Of a stretch of 64,000 bases of DNA, positions 33,396-44,179 are shown in pieces. This stretch comes from Amycolatopsis tolypomycina (GTDB lineage: Bacteria; Actinomycetota; Actinomycetes; Mycobacteriales; Pseudonocardiaceae). The stretch covers positions 4,030,001 through 4,094,000 of the forward strand of contig NZ_FNSO01000004.1 in NCBI RefSeq assembly GCF_900105945.1, given 5' to 3'. Position 1 is the stretch's first letter. Each line of letters starts with the position of its first letter. The position numbers were made by a program, and so were the translations under genes. Under the pieces are notes generated by a model. It was given only the letters and a program-made list of their open reading frames with translations, searched no databases and had not been told where the DNA came from.

Positions 33396-34907
33396 ATGAA
33401 CAGAGATGTGGTGATCTCCGGGGGCGGACCGGTCGGCTTGATGCTGGCCTGCGAACTGCGACTGGCGGGCGTGGACGTGCTCGTCGTCGAACGGCTGCCC
33501 GAGCCGGACCAGACGATCAAGGCCGGGTCGGTCAACCTGACCACGGCCGAAGCCTTCTACCGCCGGGGCCTGCTGCCCGCGATGGACGCCGTCGTGCAGC
33601 AGAACTTCGCGCAGATCCAGAAGTTCCTCGAATCACGCGGGGGTGGCCCGAAGGCCGTGCCGGTGGGGCACTTCGCCGGGATCATGGTCACCTCGGACGG
33701 CGTCGACTTCGCCGACCCGGCCTTCCGGGACGTCGGGCCCGCCGCCCGGGTGGTCGTCATCCAGCAGCAGGCCGTCGAGGCGATCCTCGCCGGGCGGGCC
33801 GCCGAACTGGGCGTCGAGATCCGGCGCGGGGTCGAGTTCACCGGGTTCGACGCCGACGACGACGGCGTGACCGTGCACCTCGGCGACCGGGAAACCGTGC
33901 GCGCCGGCTGGCTCGTGGGGGCCGACGGGGGACGCAGCTTCGTCCGCAAGCAGGCCGGCTTCGCGTTCCCCGGCACCGATCCCGCCATCACCGGACGGCA
34001 GGCGCTCACCGAGCTCACCGGCGCCGACGCGCTGCCCGCCGGGTGGCAGCACGGCCCCGGCGGTCTCTACGTCCACGGCCCGACGCCCGGGCGGGTGCTC
34101 ACCGTCGAGTTCGACGGGCCGCCCGAGGACCGGGACGCGCCGGTCACCGCGCAGGAGATCGAAGACAGCTTCCGGCGCGTGTCCGGCGCGGACGTCCGGG
34201 TGACCAAGCTCCACAGCGCGACGCGCTTCACCGACAACGCCCGGCAGGCGAGCACGTACCGCCGGGGCCGCGTGCTGCTGGCCGGGGACGCGGCGCACGT
34301 CCACTCCCCCTTCGGCGGGCAGGGCCTCAACCTCGGCATCGGCGACGCCGTCAACCTGGGCTGGAAGCTCGCCGCGACCGTCCACGGCTGGGCGCCCGAC
34401 GGCCTGCTCGACACCTACACGACCGAACGGCACCCGATCGGCGAGTGGGTCCTCGAGTGGACCCGGGCGCAGGTCGCGCTGATGCGCGCCGACGTGCGGA
34501 CCCAGGCGCTGCGCCGGGTCGTCGGCGACCTGCTGCACACCGGCGACGGCGCGACGTACCTCGCGAAGAAGCTCTCCGGCGTCCTGCACCGCTACCCGAT
34601 CGAGGGCGAGCACGACCTCACCGGCCGCGCCGCGCCCGACTTCGCCTTCGCCGACGGCAGCAGGCTCGGCGAACACCTCCACGACGGCAAGGCGCTCCTG
34701 CTCGACCTCGCCGACGACGCGGGTTTGCGCGAGACGGCGAGCGGCTGGGCGGGGCGCGTGAACGTGCTGACGGCGAAGTGCGACAGCGAGCCGGCCCTGA
34801 CGGGCGTGCTCGTCCGGCCGGACGGCCACATCGGCTGGGCACGCGAAGACGGTTCGACGGCCGACCTCGAAGCGGCCATGCACAGGTGGTTCGGCACACC
34901 CGCCTGA
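33396..34907 (+). CDS. FAD-dependent aromatic monooxygenase
   Basis: 503 residues, class A flavoprotein hydroxylase. GxGxxG FAD motif as GGGPVG near the N-terminus, DG-type motif GWLVGADGGRSFVRKQAGF, and GD motif RVLLAGDAAHVHSPFGGQGL. A C-terminal thioredoxin-like domain (about 400-503) as in PgaE- or rifampicin-monooxygenase-type enzymes. It uses NADPH and O2 to hydroxylate phenols. Control by the divergent TetR suggests detoxification of an aromatic or antibiotic compound; the substrate is not readable from sequence. Confidence 0.9.
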   Translation: MNRDVVISGGGPVGLMLACELRLAGVDVLVVERLPEPDQTIKAGSVNLTTAEAFYRRGLLPAMDAVVQQNFAQIQKFLESRGGGPKAVPVGHFAGIMVTSDGVDFADPAFRDVGPAARVVVIQQQAVEAILAGRAAELGVEIRRGVEFTGFDADDDGVTVHLGDRETVRAGWLVGADGGRSFVRKQAGFAFPGTDPAITGRQALTELTGADALPAGWQHGPGGLYVHGPTPGRVLTVEFDGPPEDRDAPVTAQEIEDSFRRVSGADVRVTKLHSATRFTDNARQASTYRRGRVLLAGDAAHVHSPFGGQGLNLGIGDAVNLGWKLAATVHGWAPDGLLDTYTTERHPIGEWVLEWTRAQVALMRADVRTQALRRVVGDLLHTGDGATYLAKKLSGVLHRYPIEGEHDLTGRAAPDFAFADGSRLGEHLHDGKALLLDLADDAGLRETASGWAGRVNVLTAKCDSEPALTGVLVRPDGHIGWAREDGSTADLEAAMHRWFGTPA

Positions 34908-34919
34908 CAGGATGGGCGG

Positions 34920-35858
34920 GTGATCGACCTCCACCCGCCGATCGAGCCCTACGACCACGGCATGCTGGACGTCGGCGACGGCCACCAGGTGTACTGGGAG
35001 ACCTGCGGCAACCCGGACGGCAAGCCGGCGGTGGTGCTGCACGGCGGGCCCGGCCAGGGCTGCGCACCGGGCATCCGGCGGGCGTTCGACCCGGCCCGCT
35101 ACCACGTCGTCCTGCTGGACCAGCGCGGCTGCGGCCGGAGCCGTCCGCACGCCGCCGACCCCGCGACGTCGTTGCGGCACAACACCACGGACCACCTCGT
35201 CGCCGACCTCGAACGGCTGCGGGAGCACCTCGGCATCGAACGCTGGCTGGTGCGGGGTGGCTCGTGGGGCGCGACGCTGGCGCTGGTGTACGCCGAGCGC
35301 TTCCCGCACCGCGTGACGGAGATCGTGGTCAGCTCGATCAGCACGACCCGCCGGTCGGAGCTCGACTGGCTGTACCGCGGGGCCGGCCGCTTCTTCCCGG
35401 AAGCGTGGCAGCGCTTCCGGGACGTCGCCGGGGACGACGACGTCGTGTCCGCCTACGCCCGGCTGATGGCCGACCCGGACCAGCGCGACCGCGCGGCCCT
35501 CGCGTGGGATGCCTGGGAGAGAACGGTTCTCTCGCTGGAACCGAGCGCCACCACCGAAGTCCACAGTGGACCGCCGGACGACGCGCTGCTGGCGTTCGTC
35601 CGGCTCACCACGCACTACTACGCGCACGCCGGCTGGCTCGAGGAGGGGGCGGTGATCCGCGACGCCGGGCGGCTGGCGGGCATCCCCGGCGTGCTCATCC
35701 ACGGCCGGCTCGACCTCAGCTGCCCGGTGACGACGGCGTGGGAGCTGGCCGAGGCCTGGCCGGGCGCCGAACTCCTCGTCGACGACCGGTCCGGGCACGG
35801 CGCCAGTGACGTCAAGCGGGCCTGGCTGCTCGCCGCGCTGGACCGGTTCGCCGGCTAA
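34920..35858 (+). CDS. pip: Prolyl aminopeptidase (alpha/beta hydrolase, S33)
   Basis: 312 residues from GTG. Family signature HGGPGQG at 41-47, DQRGCGRS at 67-74 and nucleophile Ser115 in GGSWGATL; the acid in HGRLDLSCP and His in DDRSGHGASD complete the triad. Removes N-terminal proline from peptides in the cytosol. It follows the monooxygenase by 12 bases and may be cotranscribed with it. Its 3' end overlaps the convergent RDD gene by four bases. Confidence 0.92.
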   Translation: MIDLHPPIEPYDHGMLDVGDGHQVYWETCGNPDGKPAVVLHGGPGQGCAPGIRRAFDPARYHVVLLDQRGCGRSRPHAADPATSLRHNTTDHLVADLERLREHLGIERWLVRGGSWGATLALVYAERFPHRVTEIVVSSISTTRRSELDWLYRGAGRFFPEAWQRFRDVAGDDDVVSAYARLMADPDQRDRAALAWDAWERTVLSLEPSATTEVHSGPPDDALLAFVRLTTHYYAHAGWLEEGAVIRDAGRLAGIPGVLIHGRLDLSCPVTTAWELAEAWPGAELLVDDRSGHGASDVKRAWLLAALDRFAG

Positions 35859-36253
35859 GGGAGCGCCTCGGCCACCGTCGCCAACAGGCCGTACAGCCAG
35901 CCGAAAGCCAGCCGTCGCAGGGTCGGCGCCCGGCCCGTTCTCGGGTCCGCGCAGCGCAGGCCGACGAGCAGCCTGCCGATCGTGGCGCCCCACCACCGCT
36001 GCAGGAACACGCGGTGCACGAAGGAGGTCGCGATGTAGACCACGAACAACGTGATCGTGTAGGCGACCCCCGAACCCGGGTCGACCACCGCGGCGGCCAC
36101 GGCCGCGACCAGGAAGTGCAGCACGACGTCCACGAACACCGCCGGAACGCGCTGCAACCACCACGCCCGCCGGATCGGGCCCGTGCGCAGCAGGCGGCGG
36201 CGCACCGGCCAGGGGATGTCGTGCGCGTCGTCCAGGGTGGGATCGGTCTCCAT
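35855..36253 (-). CDS. RDD family membrane protein
   Basis: 132 residues with a basic N-terminal segment (RRRLLRTGPIRRAWWLQRVP), two or three hydrophobic helices and the closing WGATIGRLLVGLRCADPRTG block typical of RDD proteins. The Arg-Asp-Asp of the name is partly kept as PAVFVDVVLH. Function is uncertain in the family; some members act in ion exchange. Transcribed with, or just after, the aldolase gene 34 bases upstream. Confidence 0.82.
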   Translation of the reverse strand: METDPTLDDAHDIPWPVRRRLLRTGPIRRAWWLQRVPAVFVDVVLHFLVAAVAAAVVDPGSGVAYTITLFVVYIATSFVHRVFLQRWWGATIGRLLVGLRCADPRTGRAPTLRRLAFGWLYGLLATVAEALP

Positions 36254-36287
36254 GCCCTTCCCACGCCCGAACCCGGGGTTCGGTTGC

Positions 36288-37313
36288 TCACTTCTCCGCG
36301 GCCAGTTGCACCGCCACGTCGATGATCATGTCCTCCTGGCCGCCCACCAGCGCCAGCTCGCCGCATCGGCGCAGGATCGCCTGCGCCGGAACGCCGTAGC
36401 GCTCCGCCGCGCGCTCGGCGTGCAGCAGGAAGCTCGAATACACCCCCGCCCAGCCCTGGACGATCGCGTTCCGGTCCATCTTCGGCCAGCGGTGCAGGTA
36501 CGGGCGGACGACCTCCTCGGCCGCGTCCAGCAGGCCCCCGACGTCCAGGCCCGTGTCGACGTCCAGTCGGTCGAACACCGCCGCCAGTACCTCCGTCGGC
36601 GAGTTGCCGGCGCCCGCGCCGAGCGCGCACAGCGAGCCGTCGATGTACCGGACGCCCGCTTCGTAGGCCAGGACCGAGTTGGCGACGCCGAGCGAGAGGT
36701 TCTGGTGCCCGTGGTAGCCGACCCACGCCGTGTCGCCGACCTCGGCGACCAGCGCTTCGAAGCGGGCGCGGGCCTCGTGCATCAGCAGCGCGCCCGCCGA
36801 GTCGGTCACGTACGCCGCCTGGCAGCCCGCGTCGACCATGATCCGGGCCTGCTTCGCCAGGTCCTCCGGCGGCGTCCGGTGCGCCATCATGAGGAACCCG
36901 GCGGTCTCCATGCCGAGCTCCCGCGCCAGCCCGAAGTGCTGCGGCGAGACGTCGGCTTCGGTGCAGTGCGTCGCCACCCGGACCATCTCCGCACCCGCGT
37001 CGAAGGCCCGCTGCAGGTCCTCGGCGGTGCCGATGCCGGGCACCAGCAGTACCGCGATCTTCGCCTGCTTCGCCTCTTCGCGCGCCGCGGCGATGAGCTT
37101 CAGCTCGTCGACGGCGGAGAAGCCGTAGGTGAACGACGAGCCGCCGAGGCCGTCGCCGTGGGTCACCTCGATGACCTCGACGCCCGCCCGGTCGAGCGCG
37201 CGCACGGTGTCCCGCACCTGCTGCTCGGTGAAGCGGTGGGCCATCGCGTGGCTGCCGTCGCGCAGGGTCGTGTCAACGATCCGGACGTCGTGGCGCAGCT
37301 CCGGTCGGGTCAT
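36288..37313 (-). CDS. dmpG: 4-hydroxy-2-oxovalerate aldolase
   Basis: 341 residues. HMGL-like barrel with [12 protein letters not shown] at the start, [23 protein letters not shown] and the metal-binding [15 protein letters not shown]. It splits 4-hydroxy-2-oxovalerate into pyruvate and acetaldehyde, the last ring-degradation step. The C-terminal [20 protein letters not shown] contacts the dehydrogenase partner. Its ATG overlaps the stop of that partner gene, matching the channelled two-enzyme complex known for DmpG/DmpF. Confidence 0.95.
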   Translation of the reverse strand: MTRPELRHDVRIVDTTLRDGSHAMAHRFTEQQVRDTVRALDRAGVEVIEVTHGDGLGGSSFTYGFSAVDELKLIAAAREEAKQAKIAVLLVPGIGTAEDLQRAFDAGAEMVRVATHCTEADVSPQHFGLARELGMETAGFLMMAHRTPPEDLAKQARIMVDAGCQAAYVTDSAGALLMHEARARFEALVAEVGDTAWVGYHGHQNLSLGVANSVLAYEAGVRYIDGSLCALGAGAGNSPTEVLAAVFDRLDVDTGLDVGGLLDAAEEVVRPYLHRWPKMDRNAIVQGWAGVYSSFLLHAERAAERYGVPAQAILRRCGELALVGGQEDMIIDVAVQLAAEK

Positions 37314-38209
37314 GCCGACACCTCCTGCTTCGCGCCCGCCATGAGCTCGCCGACCCGGGCGGCCGCGGCGGTCATGATGTCGAGGTTCCCGGCGTACTCG
37401 GGCAGGTAGTCGCCGTTGCCGCGGACCTCCAGGAAGATCCCGACCCGCGCGTTGCCGTCCCAGTCCTCCCGCGCGTCGTCGAACTGCGGATCCGCCCGGA
37501 GCGTGTACCCCGGCACGTACTCGCGGACGTCGGCGGCCATTGCGTGGATCGAGGCGGTGATCGCGTCGCGGTCGGCGTCGGCCGGGATCGCGCAGAACAC
37601 CGTGTCCCGCATGATCATCGGCGGCTCGACCGGGTTGAGGATGATGATCGCCTTGCCGCGCCCGGCCCCGCCGATCTCGGCGACCGCCTGCGACGTCGTG
37701 CGCGTGAACTCGTCGATGTTCGCCCGCGTCCCCAGCCCGGCGCTGCGGGAAGCCACCGAAGCGACGATCTCCGCGTACGGCACCGGGACCACCCGGGAAA
37801 CGGCGTGCACCATCGGGATCGTCGCCTGGCCGCCGCAGGTGATCATCGAGACGTTGGGGGCGTCGAGGTGCATGCCGAGGTTCACCGGCGGGCACACCAT
37901 CGGGCCCAGGTGCGCCGGGGTCAGGTCGATCGCCTGGATGCCGGCCGCCTCGTACCGCGGGGCGTTCGCGGCGTGCGCCTTCGCCGACGTCGCCTCGAAC
38001 ACCAGTTCCGGCAGGGGGTCCTGGCGCAGCAGCCAGTCGACGCCCTCCGCGGAGGCCGCGATCCCCTGCGCGCGGGCACGCTCGAGGCCGTCCGACTCGA
38101 CCACGCCGACCACGTAGCCGACTTCGATCACTTCACTGCGTCGCAGCTTCGCCAGCAAATCGGTGCCGATGTTGCCGGGGCCGACGATCGCCGCCATCAC
38201 GGGAGCCAT
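37310..38209 (-). CDS. dmpF: Acetaldehyde dehydrogenase (acylating)
   Basis: 299 residues. NAD-binding GPGNIG at 10-15, catalytic Cys125 in ITCGGQAT, and the C-terminal [20 protein letters not shown]. It turns acetaldehyde and CoA into acetyl-CoA using the acetaldehyde passed on by the aldolase. Coupled to the aldolase gene by a four-base overlap. The hydratase and ring-cleavage genes of a full meta pathway are not in the window, so upstream steps must be encoded elsewhere. Confidence 0.95.
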   Translation of the reverse strand: MAPVMAAIVGPGNIGTDLLAKLRRSEVIEVGYVVGVVESDGLERARAQGIAASAEGVDWLLRQDPLPELVFEATSAKAHAANAPRYEAAGIQAIDLTPAHLGPMVCPPVNLGMHLDAPNVSMITCGGQATIPMVHAVSRVVPVPYAEIVASVASRSAGLGTRANIDEFTRTTSQAVAEIGGAGRGKAIIILNPVEPPMIMRDTVFCAIPADADRDAITASIHAMAADVREYVPGYTLRADPQFDDAREDWDGNARVGIFLEVRGNGDYLPEYAGNLDIMTAAAARVGELMAGAKQEVSA

Positions 38210-38259
38210 GGTCCGACCGTCGCACCGCGGCGCGGGCGGGCGACAGCCGGACGTTCCGT

Positions 38260-39402
38260 TCACCGGAACGCCCGCTCGGGCGAACGGCGGCCGGCGCCGA
38301 GGATGCCGAGCGCGGCGACGGCGGCGGCCACTCCCCCGCAGGTCATCACGGCCGGCACCGACACGGCGTCCACCACGAGGCCGCCGGCCAGCGCCCCAGC
38401 CGAGATCGTGGCCTGGAAGGACGCCGTGAACAGCACGGTGGCCGCTTCGGGCGCGTCCGGTGCTTCGCGGGCGAACCAGGCCTGGGAGTACACCGGCACC
38501 GCGCCGTAGGCCACGCCCCACGCCACGAGGGTCACGAGCGCACCGATCGGCCCGGTGTGCGGCAGGACGCTCGCGGCGGCCGCGATCACCGCCGCCGCGA
38601 GCGCGAAGCCGGCCCGGTACCGCCCGGCCAGGAAGGTGCCCACGATCCCGGCCGCGCCGTAGGCCAGCAGGTAGCCGCTGAGCACCTCGGGCCGGACGAC
38701 GTCCCGCAGCAGCGGCGTGACGTAGGTGTAGGTGCCGAAGTGGGCCAGGACGACCAGAAAGGTCACCAGAAGTCCACTTCGGACACCGCGGCGCCGCAGC
38801 AGTCCACTCAGGACGTTCAGCCGCGTGGCTGCTTCGGGCGGCAACGGCGGGGCGAGGGCAACGAGGGCGGCCGCCGTCCCGAGGCTCAGCACGCCGAGCA
38901 CGCCGAACGCCGTCCGCCAGCCCGCGAGCTGCCCGACGAGGGTGCCGAGCGGGACGCCCAGCACCGAACCCAGCGGCACGGCGGCGAAGATCACCGAGGT
39001 CGCGCGGGCGGCGGCCGCCGTCCCGACGAGCCGGGGCGCCAGGCCGGCGCCGATCGACCAGAAGCCGCCGATGACGACGCCGACGAGGAACCGGGCGGCC
39101 AGCAGCACCCAGAACGCGGGCGCGGCGGCGGCGAGGAACCCCGCGAGCGCGAGCAGGACCAGCAGCCCGCCGAGCACCAGCCGCCGGTCGAGCCGGCCGG
39201 CGGCGACCGTGACGACCGGCGCGGCGACGGCGGCGACGAAGCCGGGCACGGTCATGGTCCAGACGGCGGTCCCGGCCGAGACGCCGAAGCCGGCCGCGAT
39301 CGGCGTCAGCAGCCCGATCGGCAGGATTTCGGTGGTGACGATGGCGAAGATCCCGACGGTGACGGCGAAGACGGCGGGCCAGCGGGGTGCGGGGGCGTTC
39401 AT
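38260..39402 (-). CDS. MFS transporter (DHA1-like efflux family)
   Basis: 380 residues with about 12 helices. The N-terminal [20 protein letters not shown] and the helix 4 region [20 protein letters not shown] match the small-drug/sugar-efflux MFS group. The cytosolic loop 2-3 contains GRLDRR. Starts with ATG; 50 bases upstream of the dehydrogenase start and on the same strand, so an operon is possible. Substrate unknown. Confidence 0.9.
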   Translation of the reverse strand: MNAPAPRWPAVFAVTVGIFAIVTTEILPIGLLTPIAAGFGVSAGTAVWTMTVPGFVAAVAAPVVTVAAGRLDRRLVLGGLLVLLALAGFLAAAAPAFWVLLAARFLVGVVIGGFWSIGAGLAPRLVGTAAAARATSVIFAAVPLGSVLGVPLGTLVGQLAGWRTAFGVLGVLSLGTAAALVALAPPLPPEAATRLNVLSGLLRRRGVRSGLLVTFLVVLAHFGTYTYVTPLLRDVVRPEVLSGYLLAYGAAGIVGTFLAGRYRAGFALAAAVIAAAASVLPHTGPIGALVTLVAWGVAYGAVPVYSQAWFAREAPDAPEAATVLFTASFQATISAGALAGGLVVDAVSVPAVMTCGGVAAAVAALGILGAGRRSPERAFR

Positions 39403-39547
39403 GAGGCCCAGTGAACCGGCGGCGGATCGTCGTGGCCGGCAGGTTTGCGACGGCTTGATCGCGATCCCGGGTCATGGCGGATTCCCGCCGGTTTGATCGA
39501 CTCGGGATCGGGGCAGTTCGGAGAAGCACCCGATCGAGGAGGTTGCG

Positions 39548-39763
39548 ATGGCCGACCGGCGTTGGCACTTCATCCCCGCCACGGTTTCGCTGTGCTGGCT
39601 CTACCTGGGCGTGGGGGCGATCCTGCTCGTCTCGAGCATCCTCACCCTGACCGGCACCGAGGGCCGGGCGCCCGTCCTGACGGTGATCGCGGCGGTGGCC
39701 GCCGTGGCGCTGATCGCCGTTTCCGTGGTGGGCCTGGCCCGGCCGAAACTGCGCGGCCGCTGA
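39548..39763 (+). CDS. Small two-helix membrane protein (71 aa)
   Basis: [20 protein letters not shown] opens the first helix; a second ([20 protein letters not shown]) follows a short Thr/Glu loop, and the end is basic (LARPKLRGR), so both termini should face the cytosol. A strong GAGGAGG site precedes the ATG. No family recognised. The hairpin right after its stop separates it from the convergent GH28 gene. Confidence 0.75.
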   Translation: MADRRWHFIPATVSLCWLYLGVGAILLVSSILTLTGTEGRAPVLTVIAAVAAVALIAVSVVGLARPKLRGR

Positions 39764-39799
39764 CCGCCCGGGTCCCGCGGCGGCGCGGGACCCGGGCGG
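39764..39799. terminator. Bidirectional terminator between membrane-peptide and GH28 genes
   Basis: Perfect 15-bp arms (CCGCCCGGGTCCCGC at 39764-39778 and its complement at 39785-39799) around a six-base loop. It begins right after the stop of the upstream gene and ends seven bases before the stop of the convergent one. Confidence 0.85.
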
Positions 39800-39805
39800 A
39801 ATCCC

Positions 39806-41356
39806 TTACAGCTCCTGGTGATCCGCGTGGTCGACCCGCGCCTCGGGCACCGGACGGCCGTCGCTCACCCGGAAGTCGGTCACGTCGTCGAGCACGAACG
39901 TCGGCGTGCCCGCCACCTTGTCCGCGCGGCAGTGGTGCACGTCGGCGTCGGTCACGTCCCGCAGGACGTACGCCGGGCGCGTGTCCGGCTTGCCGAAGCG
40001 GACGTCCACGTTGTCCCAGCTGATCCCGCGGGCGTGGCGGACGAAGAAGCCGTACGCCGGGAGGGTGCCGAACATCGACGGCTCGGGGTAGGCCGTTTCC
40101 AGCTCCGGCGGGTTCGGCACCGCGTCGCCCGGGGTCAGGCCGCCCGCCAGGTGGTGGCGGATGCCGCTCAGCTTGACGTCTTCGATCGGGTGGCCCGGGA
40201 TCCCCGCGAAACACGACGGGTAGCGCGGGTCCGCGTCGATCGTCGTGACGTCGCTGATGCTCACCCGGCGCAGGAACCCGGCCGGGCGGCCCGCCGGCCC
40301 GCGCAGCCGCGCGCCCAGCCGGAGGAACAGCGGCATCTGGACGTTGCGCATGGTCAGGTTGCTGATGGTGACGTCCTCGAGCCACCCGCCGTCGACGGTT
40401 TCCAGTGCCAGGCCGCGGCAGTGCTCGAAGACCACGTTGGAGATCGCGATGTTGCGGAAGCCGCCGTTGGATTCGGTGCCGAACTTGACGCGGCCGGTGC
40501 GGCCGTAGCCTGCCGTCTTGAACGTCCCGCCGACGAGCGTGCCGAGGTCGTACCCGCTGACGAAGCAGTTGTCGATGGTGACGTTTTCGGTGTCGCGCAC
40601 CTGGTTGAGCGCGTAGGAGCTCTTGAGCACGATGGCGTCGTCGTTCGGGGAGTTCACGGTCGTGTTGGCGATCCGGACGTTCTTGCAGCAGTCGATGTTG
40701 ATGCCGTCGCGGTTGGTGTCGATCACCACGCCGTCGATGCGGAAGTTGTCGACGCCGGTGGGGAGGATGCCGAAGTGGCCGCCGTTGACGATCGTGATGT
40801 CGCGGATCGCGACGTTGCGGCACCACTTGAGCGCGATCGCCTTGTTCCCGGCCAGCGGTGCCGATTCCGCGCTGCCGCCGGCGACCAGGCCCTGGCCGTC
40901 GATCGTGCCGGGTCCCTCGATGGTGACGTTCTCGAGGTTTTCGCCCCAGATCAGGCTGTTGTGCCAGTGGCTGTGCCCGAAGTCCTGGTACGGGTTGCCC
41001 GCGCCCGGTTCGGCGGCGTCGTACCCCCGGCCGCCGGCCGGGGCTGCGCCGAGGATCGTCGCGTTGGCCGCCAGGTACAGCGCGATGTTGCTCTTGAGGT
41101 GGATCGAGTAGCTCGCGTACCGCCCGGCCGGGAAGTACACGGTGCCGCCGCGGGCCGCGGCGGCGTCGATCGCGCGGTTGATCGCGGCCGTGTCGAGGGT
41201 GCGGCCGTCGCCTTTCGCTCCGAACTTCGTGACGTCGAAGAAGCGGCTTCCGAGCTCATCGGCGACCGCCGGAGATCCGACCAATGGCAGCGCCGCGCCG
41301 GCAGCGCCTGCGGCTCCCCAGACGACGGCACGGCGGCGGCTCAACGCTCTTCCCAT
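39806..41356 (-). CDS. Tat-exported GH28 glycoside hydrolase (polygalacturonase-like)
   Basis: 516 residues from ATG after AAGGGAG. Twin-arginine signal (LSRRRAVVWGAAGAAGAALP). Pectate-lyase-type N-terminal block FDVTKFGAKGDGRTLDTAAI, then a right-handed beta helix with GH28 catalytic motifs NRDGINIDCC, NDDAIVLKSS and RVKFGTESNGG. Family 28 hydrolyses galacturonan or rhamnogalacturonan; this looks closer to the rhamnogalacturonidase group, but substrate cannot be read off. Export in folded form through Tat fits an extracellular pectin-degrading role. Confidence 0.9.
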   Translation of the reverse strand: MGRALSRRRAVVWGAAGAAGAALPLVGSPAVADELGSRFFDVTKFGAKGDGRTLDTAAINRAIDAAAARGGTVYFPAGRYASYSIHLKSNIALYLAANATILGAAPAGGRGYDAAEPGAGNPYQDFGHSHWHNSLIWGENLENVTIEGPGTIDGQGLVAGGSAESAPLAGNKAIALKWCRNVAIRDITIVNGGHFGILPTGVDNFRIDGVVIDTNRDGINIDCCKNVRIANTTVNSPNDDAIVLKSSYALNQVRDTENVTIDNCFVSGYDLGTLVGGTFKTAGYGRTGRVKFGTESNGGFRNIAISNVVFEHCRGLALETVDGGWLEDVTISNLTMRNVQMPLFLRLGARLRGPAGRPAGFLRRVSISDVTTIDADPRYPSCFAGIPGHPIEDVKLSGIRHHLAGGLTPGDAVPNPPELETAYPEPSMFGTLPAYGFFVRHARGISWDNVDVRFGKPDTRPAYVLRDVTDADVHHCRADKVAGTPTFVLDDVTDFRVSDGRPVPEARVDHADHQEL

Positions 41357-41451
41357 GGGAACTCCCTTATCTCGCCATGGCGGAAGCCTGCGCTTCCGAC
41401 GGCGGATCGGGAATGCGTCTTCAGCTAAGAGCAAATGGTCGGATGAGTCAA

Positions 41452-41481
41452 GCTCGTCCCCGCCCGCAGGCGGGGACGAGC
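41452..41481 (-). terminator. Terminator after the EF-Tu gene
   Basis: Perfect 13-bp arms (GCTCGTCCCCGCC and complement) with a CGCA loop, eight bases beyond the EF-Tu stop on the minus strand. Confidence 0.8.
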
Positions 41482-41488
41482 CCGATCT

Positions 41489-42673
<1,185 letters not shown>

Positions 42674-42926
42674 GGGTTTTCCCTGCGCTGGAAAGGAGAA
42701 TGCGCGAAACCGGGCGGAGCGCGTCGACCCTCCCCCGGCGGTTTCGCGCCCAGGGCGGGGGAAATCGGGGAAGGGTCAGCTTCGAGCGCCGCTGTGTTCG
42801 ACCGGAAGCGGCCGTGCCGGCAGGGCGCTCGGCAGGGACAAGCCTGCGAGCGTCGCGCTGTCGGACACGGGGAACATGACCGGAAGGGTGACACGGCCCG
42901 CTCGGCCGTGTCACGCCATTTTCCTG
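42674..42926 (-). other. EF-Tu leader region
   Basis: About 250 bases upstream of the EF-Tu start hold no gene. AAAGGAG lies just before the ATG on the minus strand. An imperfect inverted repeat pairs GACCCTCCCCC (near 42727) with GGGGAAGGGTC (near 42768), which could fold in the leader. Promoter elements cannot be assigned with confidence. Confidence 0.4.
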
Positions 42927-43121
42927 GTAGCCGGCGGTGAACCGGCGCTGGACGAACCGCGGCGGCTCGGCTTCGTCGATCAGCGCCACGGCCGCGTCTT
43001 CGACGGAGATGCGGCTGCGGCCGTCGGCGTCGAGCACCGGCTGGTCGCCGCCGAGCCGGAACCGGCCGGTGCGCTCGCCGGGGGCGATCTCCTCGCTCGG
43101 CCTCACCCCGCCGAGCGGGAG
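42927..43121 (-). pseudogene. 3' fragment of an NAD(P)-dependent oxidoreductase (NmrA/YwnB-like)
   Basis: In one minus-strand frame about 60 residues read [18 protein letters not shown], then [19 protein letters not shown] and [13 protein letters not shown]. These are the C-terminal blocks of the NAD(P)H-binding oxidoreductase family. The N-terminal nucleotide-binding part is absent, its place being taken by the XRE-cupin gene, which overlaps it by about 20 bases. The usual stop after the final GY is also missing. A remnant of a gene broken when the present neighbours came together. Confidence 0.75.
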
Positions 43122-43672
43122 CGCATGATCAACGCCGCGACGAAGTACACGCAAGGCTTTCCGGTGCGGTTGGCGTAGGAATGCCCGACGTCGGCGGGAA
43201 AGTACACCGAATCCCCCGCCGCCAGGATGTACTCGGCGTCGCCGACACCGAGACACAACTCTCCCGACTCGACCGCGACGAACTCGTGGGATCCCGGTGC
43301 GTACGCCGGGAACGCGCCCGCGTCGCAGCCGGGTGGGAGGGTCGTGCGGATCCACTCGAAGTTGACGCCGGGGACGACCGGGGTCAACACCGTGCGGTGC
43401 CAGCCGCCGGGTTCGGCGATGTGGTCCTGCTCCGCCGCGCGGCGGACGATCACGCGGCCGGTCTCCAGGTCCGCCAGCAGCCGGGACACCGGCAGCCCGA
43501 GGCCGTCGGCGATCCGGGACAGCACCACGATCGTCGGCGTCTTCTCGCCGCGCTCGATGGCCGACAGCATGCTGACGCTGACCCCCGCTGCCTCCGCCAG
43601 TGCGCTCAACGCCAGCCCGCGGCCCGCGCGCAGGTCGTGGAGGTGGCGGCCGAGCGATGCCGGATCGATCAT
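43103..43672 (-). CDS. XRE-family regulator with cupin sensor domain (1)
   Basis: 189 residues. Helix-turn-helix at about 8-60 ([34 protein letters not shown]), then a cupin at about 110-185 with [20 protein letters not shown] and [11 protein letters not shown] holding the metal-binding His residues. Such proteins sense small ligands and often control the divergent gene. Here that is an acetyltransferase only 18 bases away, with an inverted repeat across both promoters, so repression of both genes by this protein is likely. Confidence 0.9.
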   Translation of the reverse strand: MIDPASLGRHLHDLRAGRGLALSALAEAAGVSVSMLSAIERGEKTPTIVVLSRIADGLGLPVSRLLADLETGRVIVRRAAEQDHIAEPGGWHRTVLTPVVPGVNFEWIRTTLPPGCDAGAFPAYAPGSHEFVAVESGELCLGVGDAEYILAAGDSVYFPADVGHSYANRTGKPCVYFVAALIMRSRSAG

Positions 43673-43673
43673 T

Positions 43674-43706
43674 CCTCTATAATAGCGTCCATGTCCACTA
43701 TAGAGG
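43674..43706. promoter_or_regulatory. Palindromic operator with back-to-back -10 boxes
   Basis: CCTCTATAAT (43674-43683) and ACTATAGAGG (43697-43706) form a 10-bp inverted repeat with one mismatch. The left half contains TATAAT (43678-43683), a perfect -10 box seven bases before the acetyltransferase ATG; the same bases read on the minus strand give TATTAT near 43684-43679, six bases before the regulator ATG. Both messages would be leaderless or nearly so. Confidence 0.7.
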
Positions 43707-44179
43707 AAGCCATGGAGGCGGACGCCGAGGGCATCGCCGCGGTCTTCGCGCCGTACGTCACCGACTCGGTGTTCACCTTCGAGACCACTCCGCCGACCGC
43801 GGCCGAGTGGCGCGCGAAGATCCGCGAGAACGCCTGGCCCTTCCTCGTGCTCGCCGAGGAGGGCGAGATCCGCGGCTACGCGCTGGCGACGCCGTGGCGG
43901 CCGAAGCCGGCGTACCGGTACTCGGTCGAGACGACGATCTACCTCGCGCCCGAGGCCGCGGGCCGGGGCCACGGGCGCCGGCTGCTCGACGAGCTGCTGA
44001 AGCGGTGCGCGGAAGCCGGGGCGCGGCAGGCGATCGCGGTCATCGTCGACTCCGGCAACCCGGCTTCGCGCAACCTCCACCGCGCGGCCGGCTTCACCGA
44101 CGCGGGCGTGCTGCGCCGCGTCGGGTTCAAGCAGGACCGCTGGCTCGACACCGTGCTGATGCAGCGGGACCTGGGCTAA
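43691..44179 (+). CDS. GNAT N-acetyltransferase, phosphinothricin acetyltransferase-like
   Basis: 162 residues from ATG at 43691. Blocks EADAEGIAAVFAPYVTDSVF, then TFETTPP, YLAPEAAGRGHGRRLLDELL (acetyl-CoA loop) and NPASRNLHRAAGFTDAGVLR match the PAT/Bar-like group that acetylates phosphinothricin, methionine sulfoximine or similar amino acids. The start has no ribosome site; the -10 box lies so close that the message probably begins at the ATG. Regulated together with the divergent XRE-cupin gene. Confidence 0.9.
   Translation: MSTIEEAMEADAEGIAAVFAPYVTDSVFTFETTPPTAAEWRAKIRENAWPFLVLAEEGEIRGYALATPWRPKPAYRYSVETTIYLAPEAAGRGHGRRLLDELLKRCAEAGARQAIAVIVDSGNPASRNLHRAAGFTDAGVLRRVGFKQDRWLDTVLMQRDLG

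Noticed and set aside
42674..42926. Riboswitch in the EF-Tu leader
   Set aside because: Only one imperfect inverted repeat is visible and no known aptamer core was recognised.
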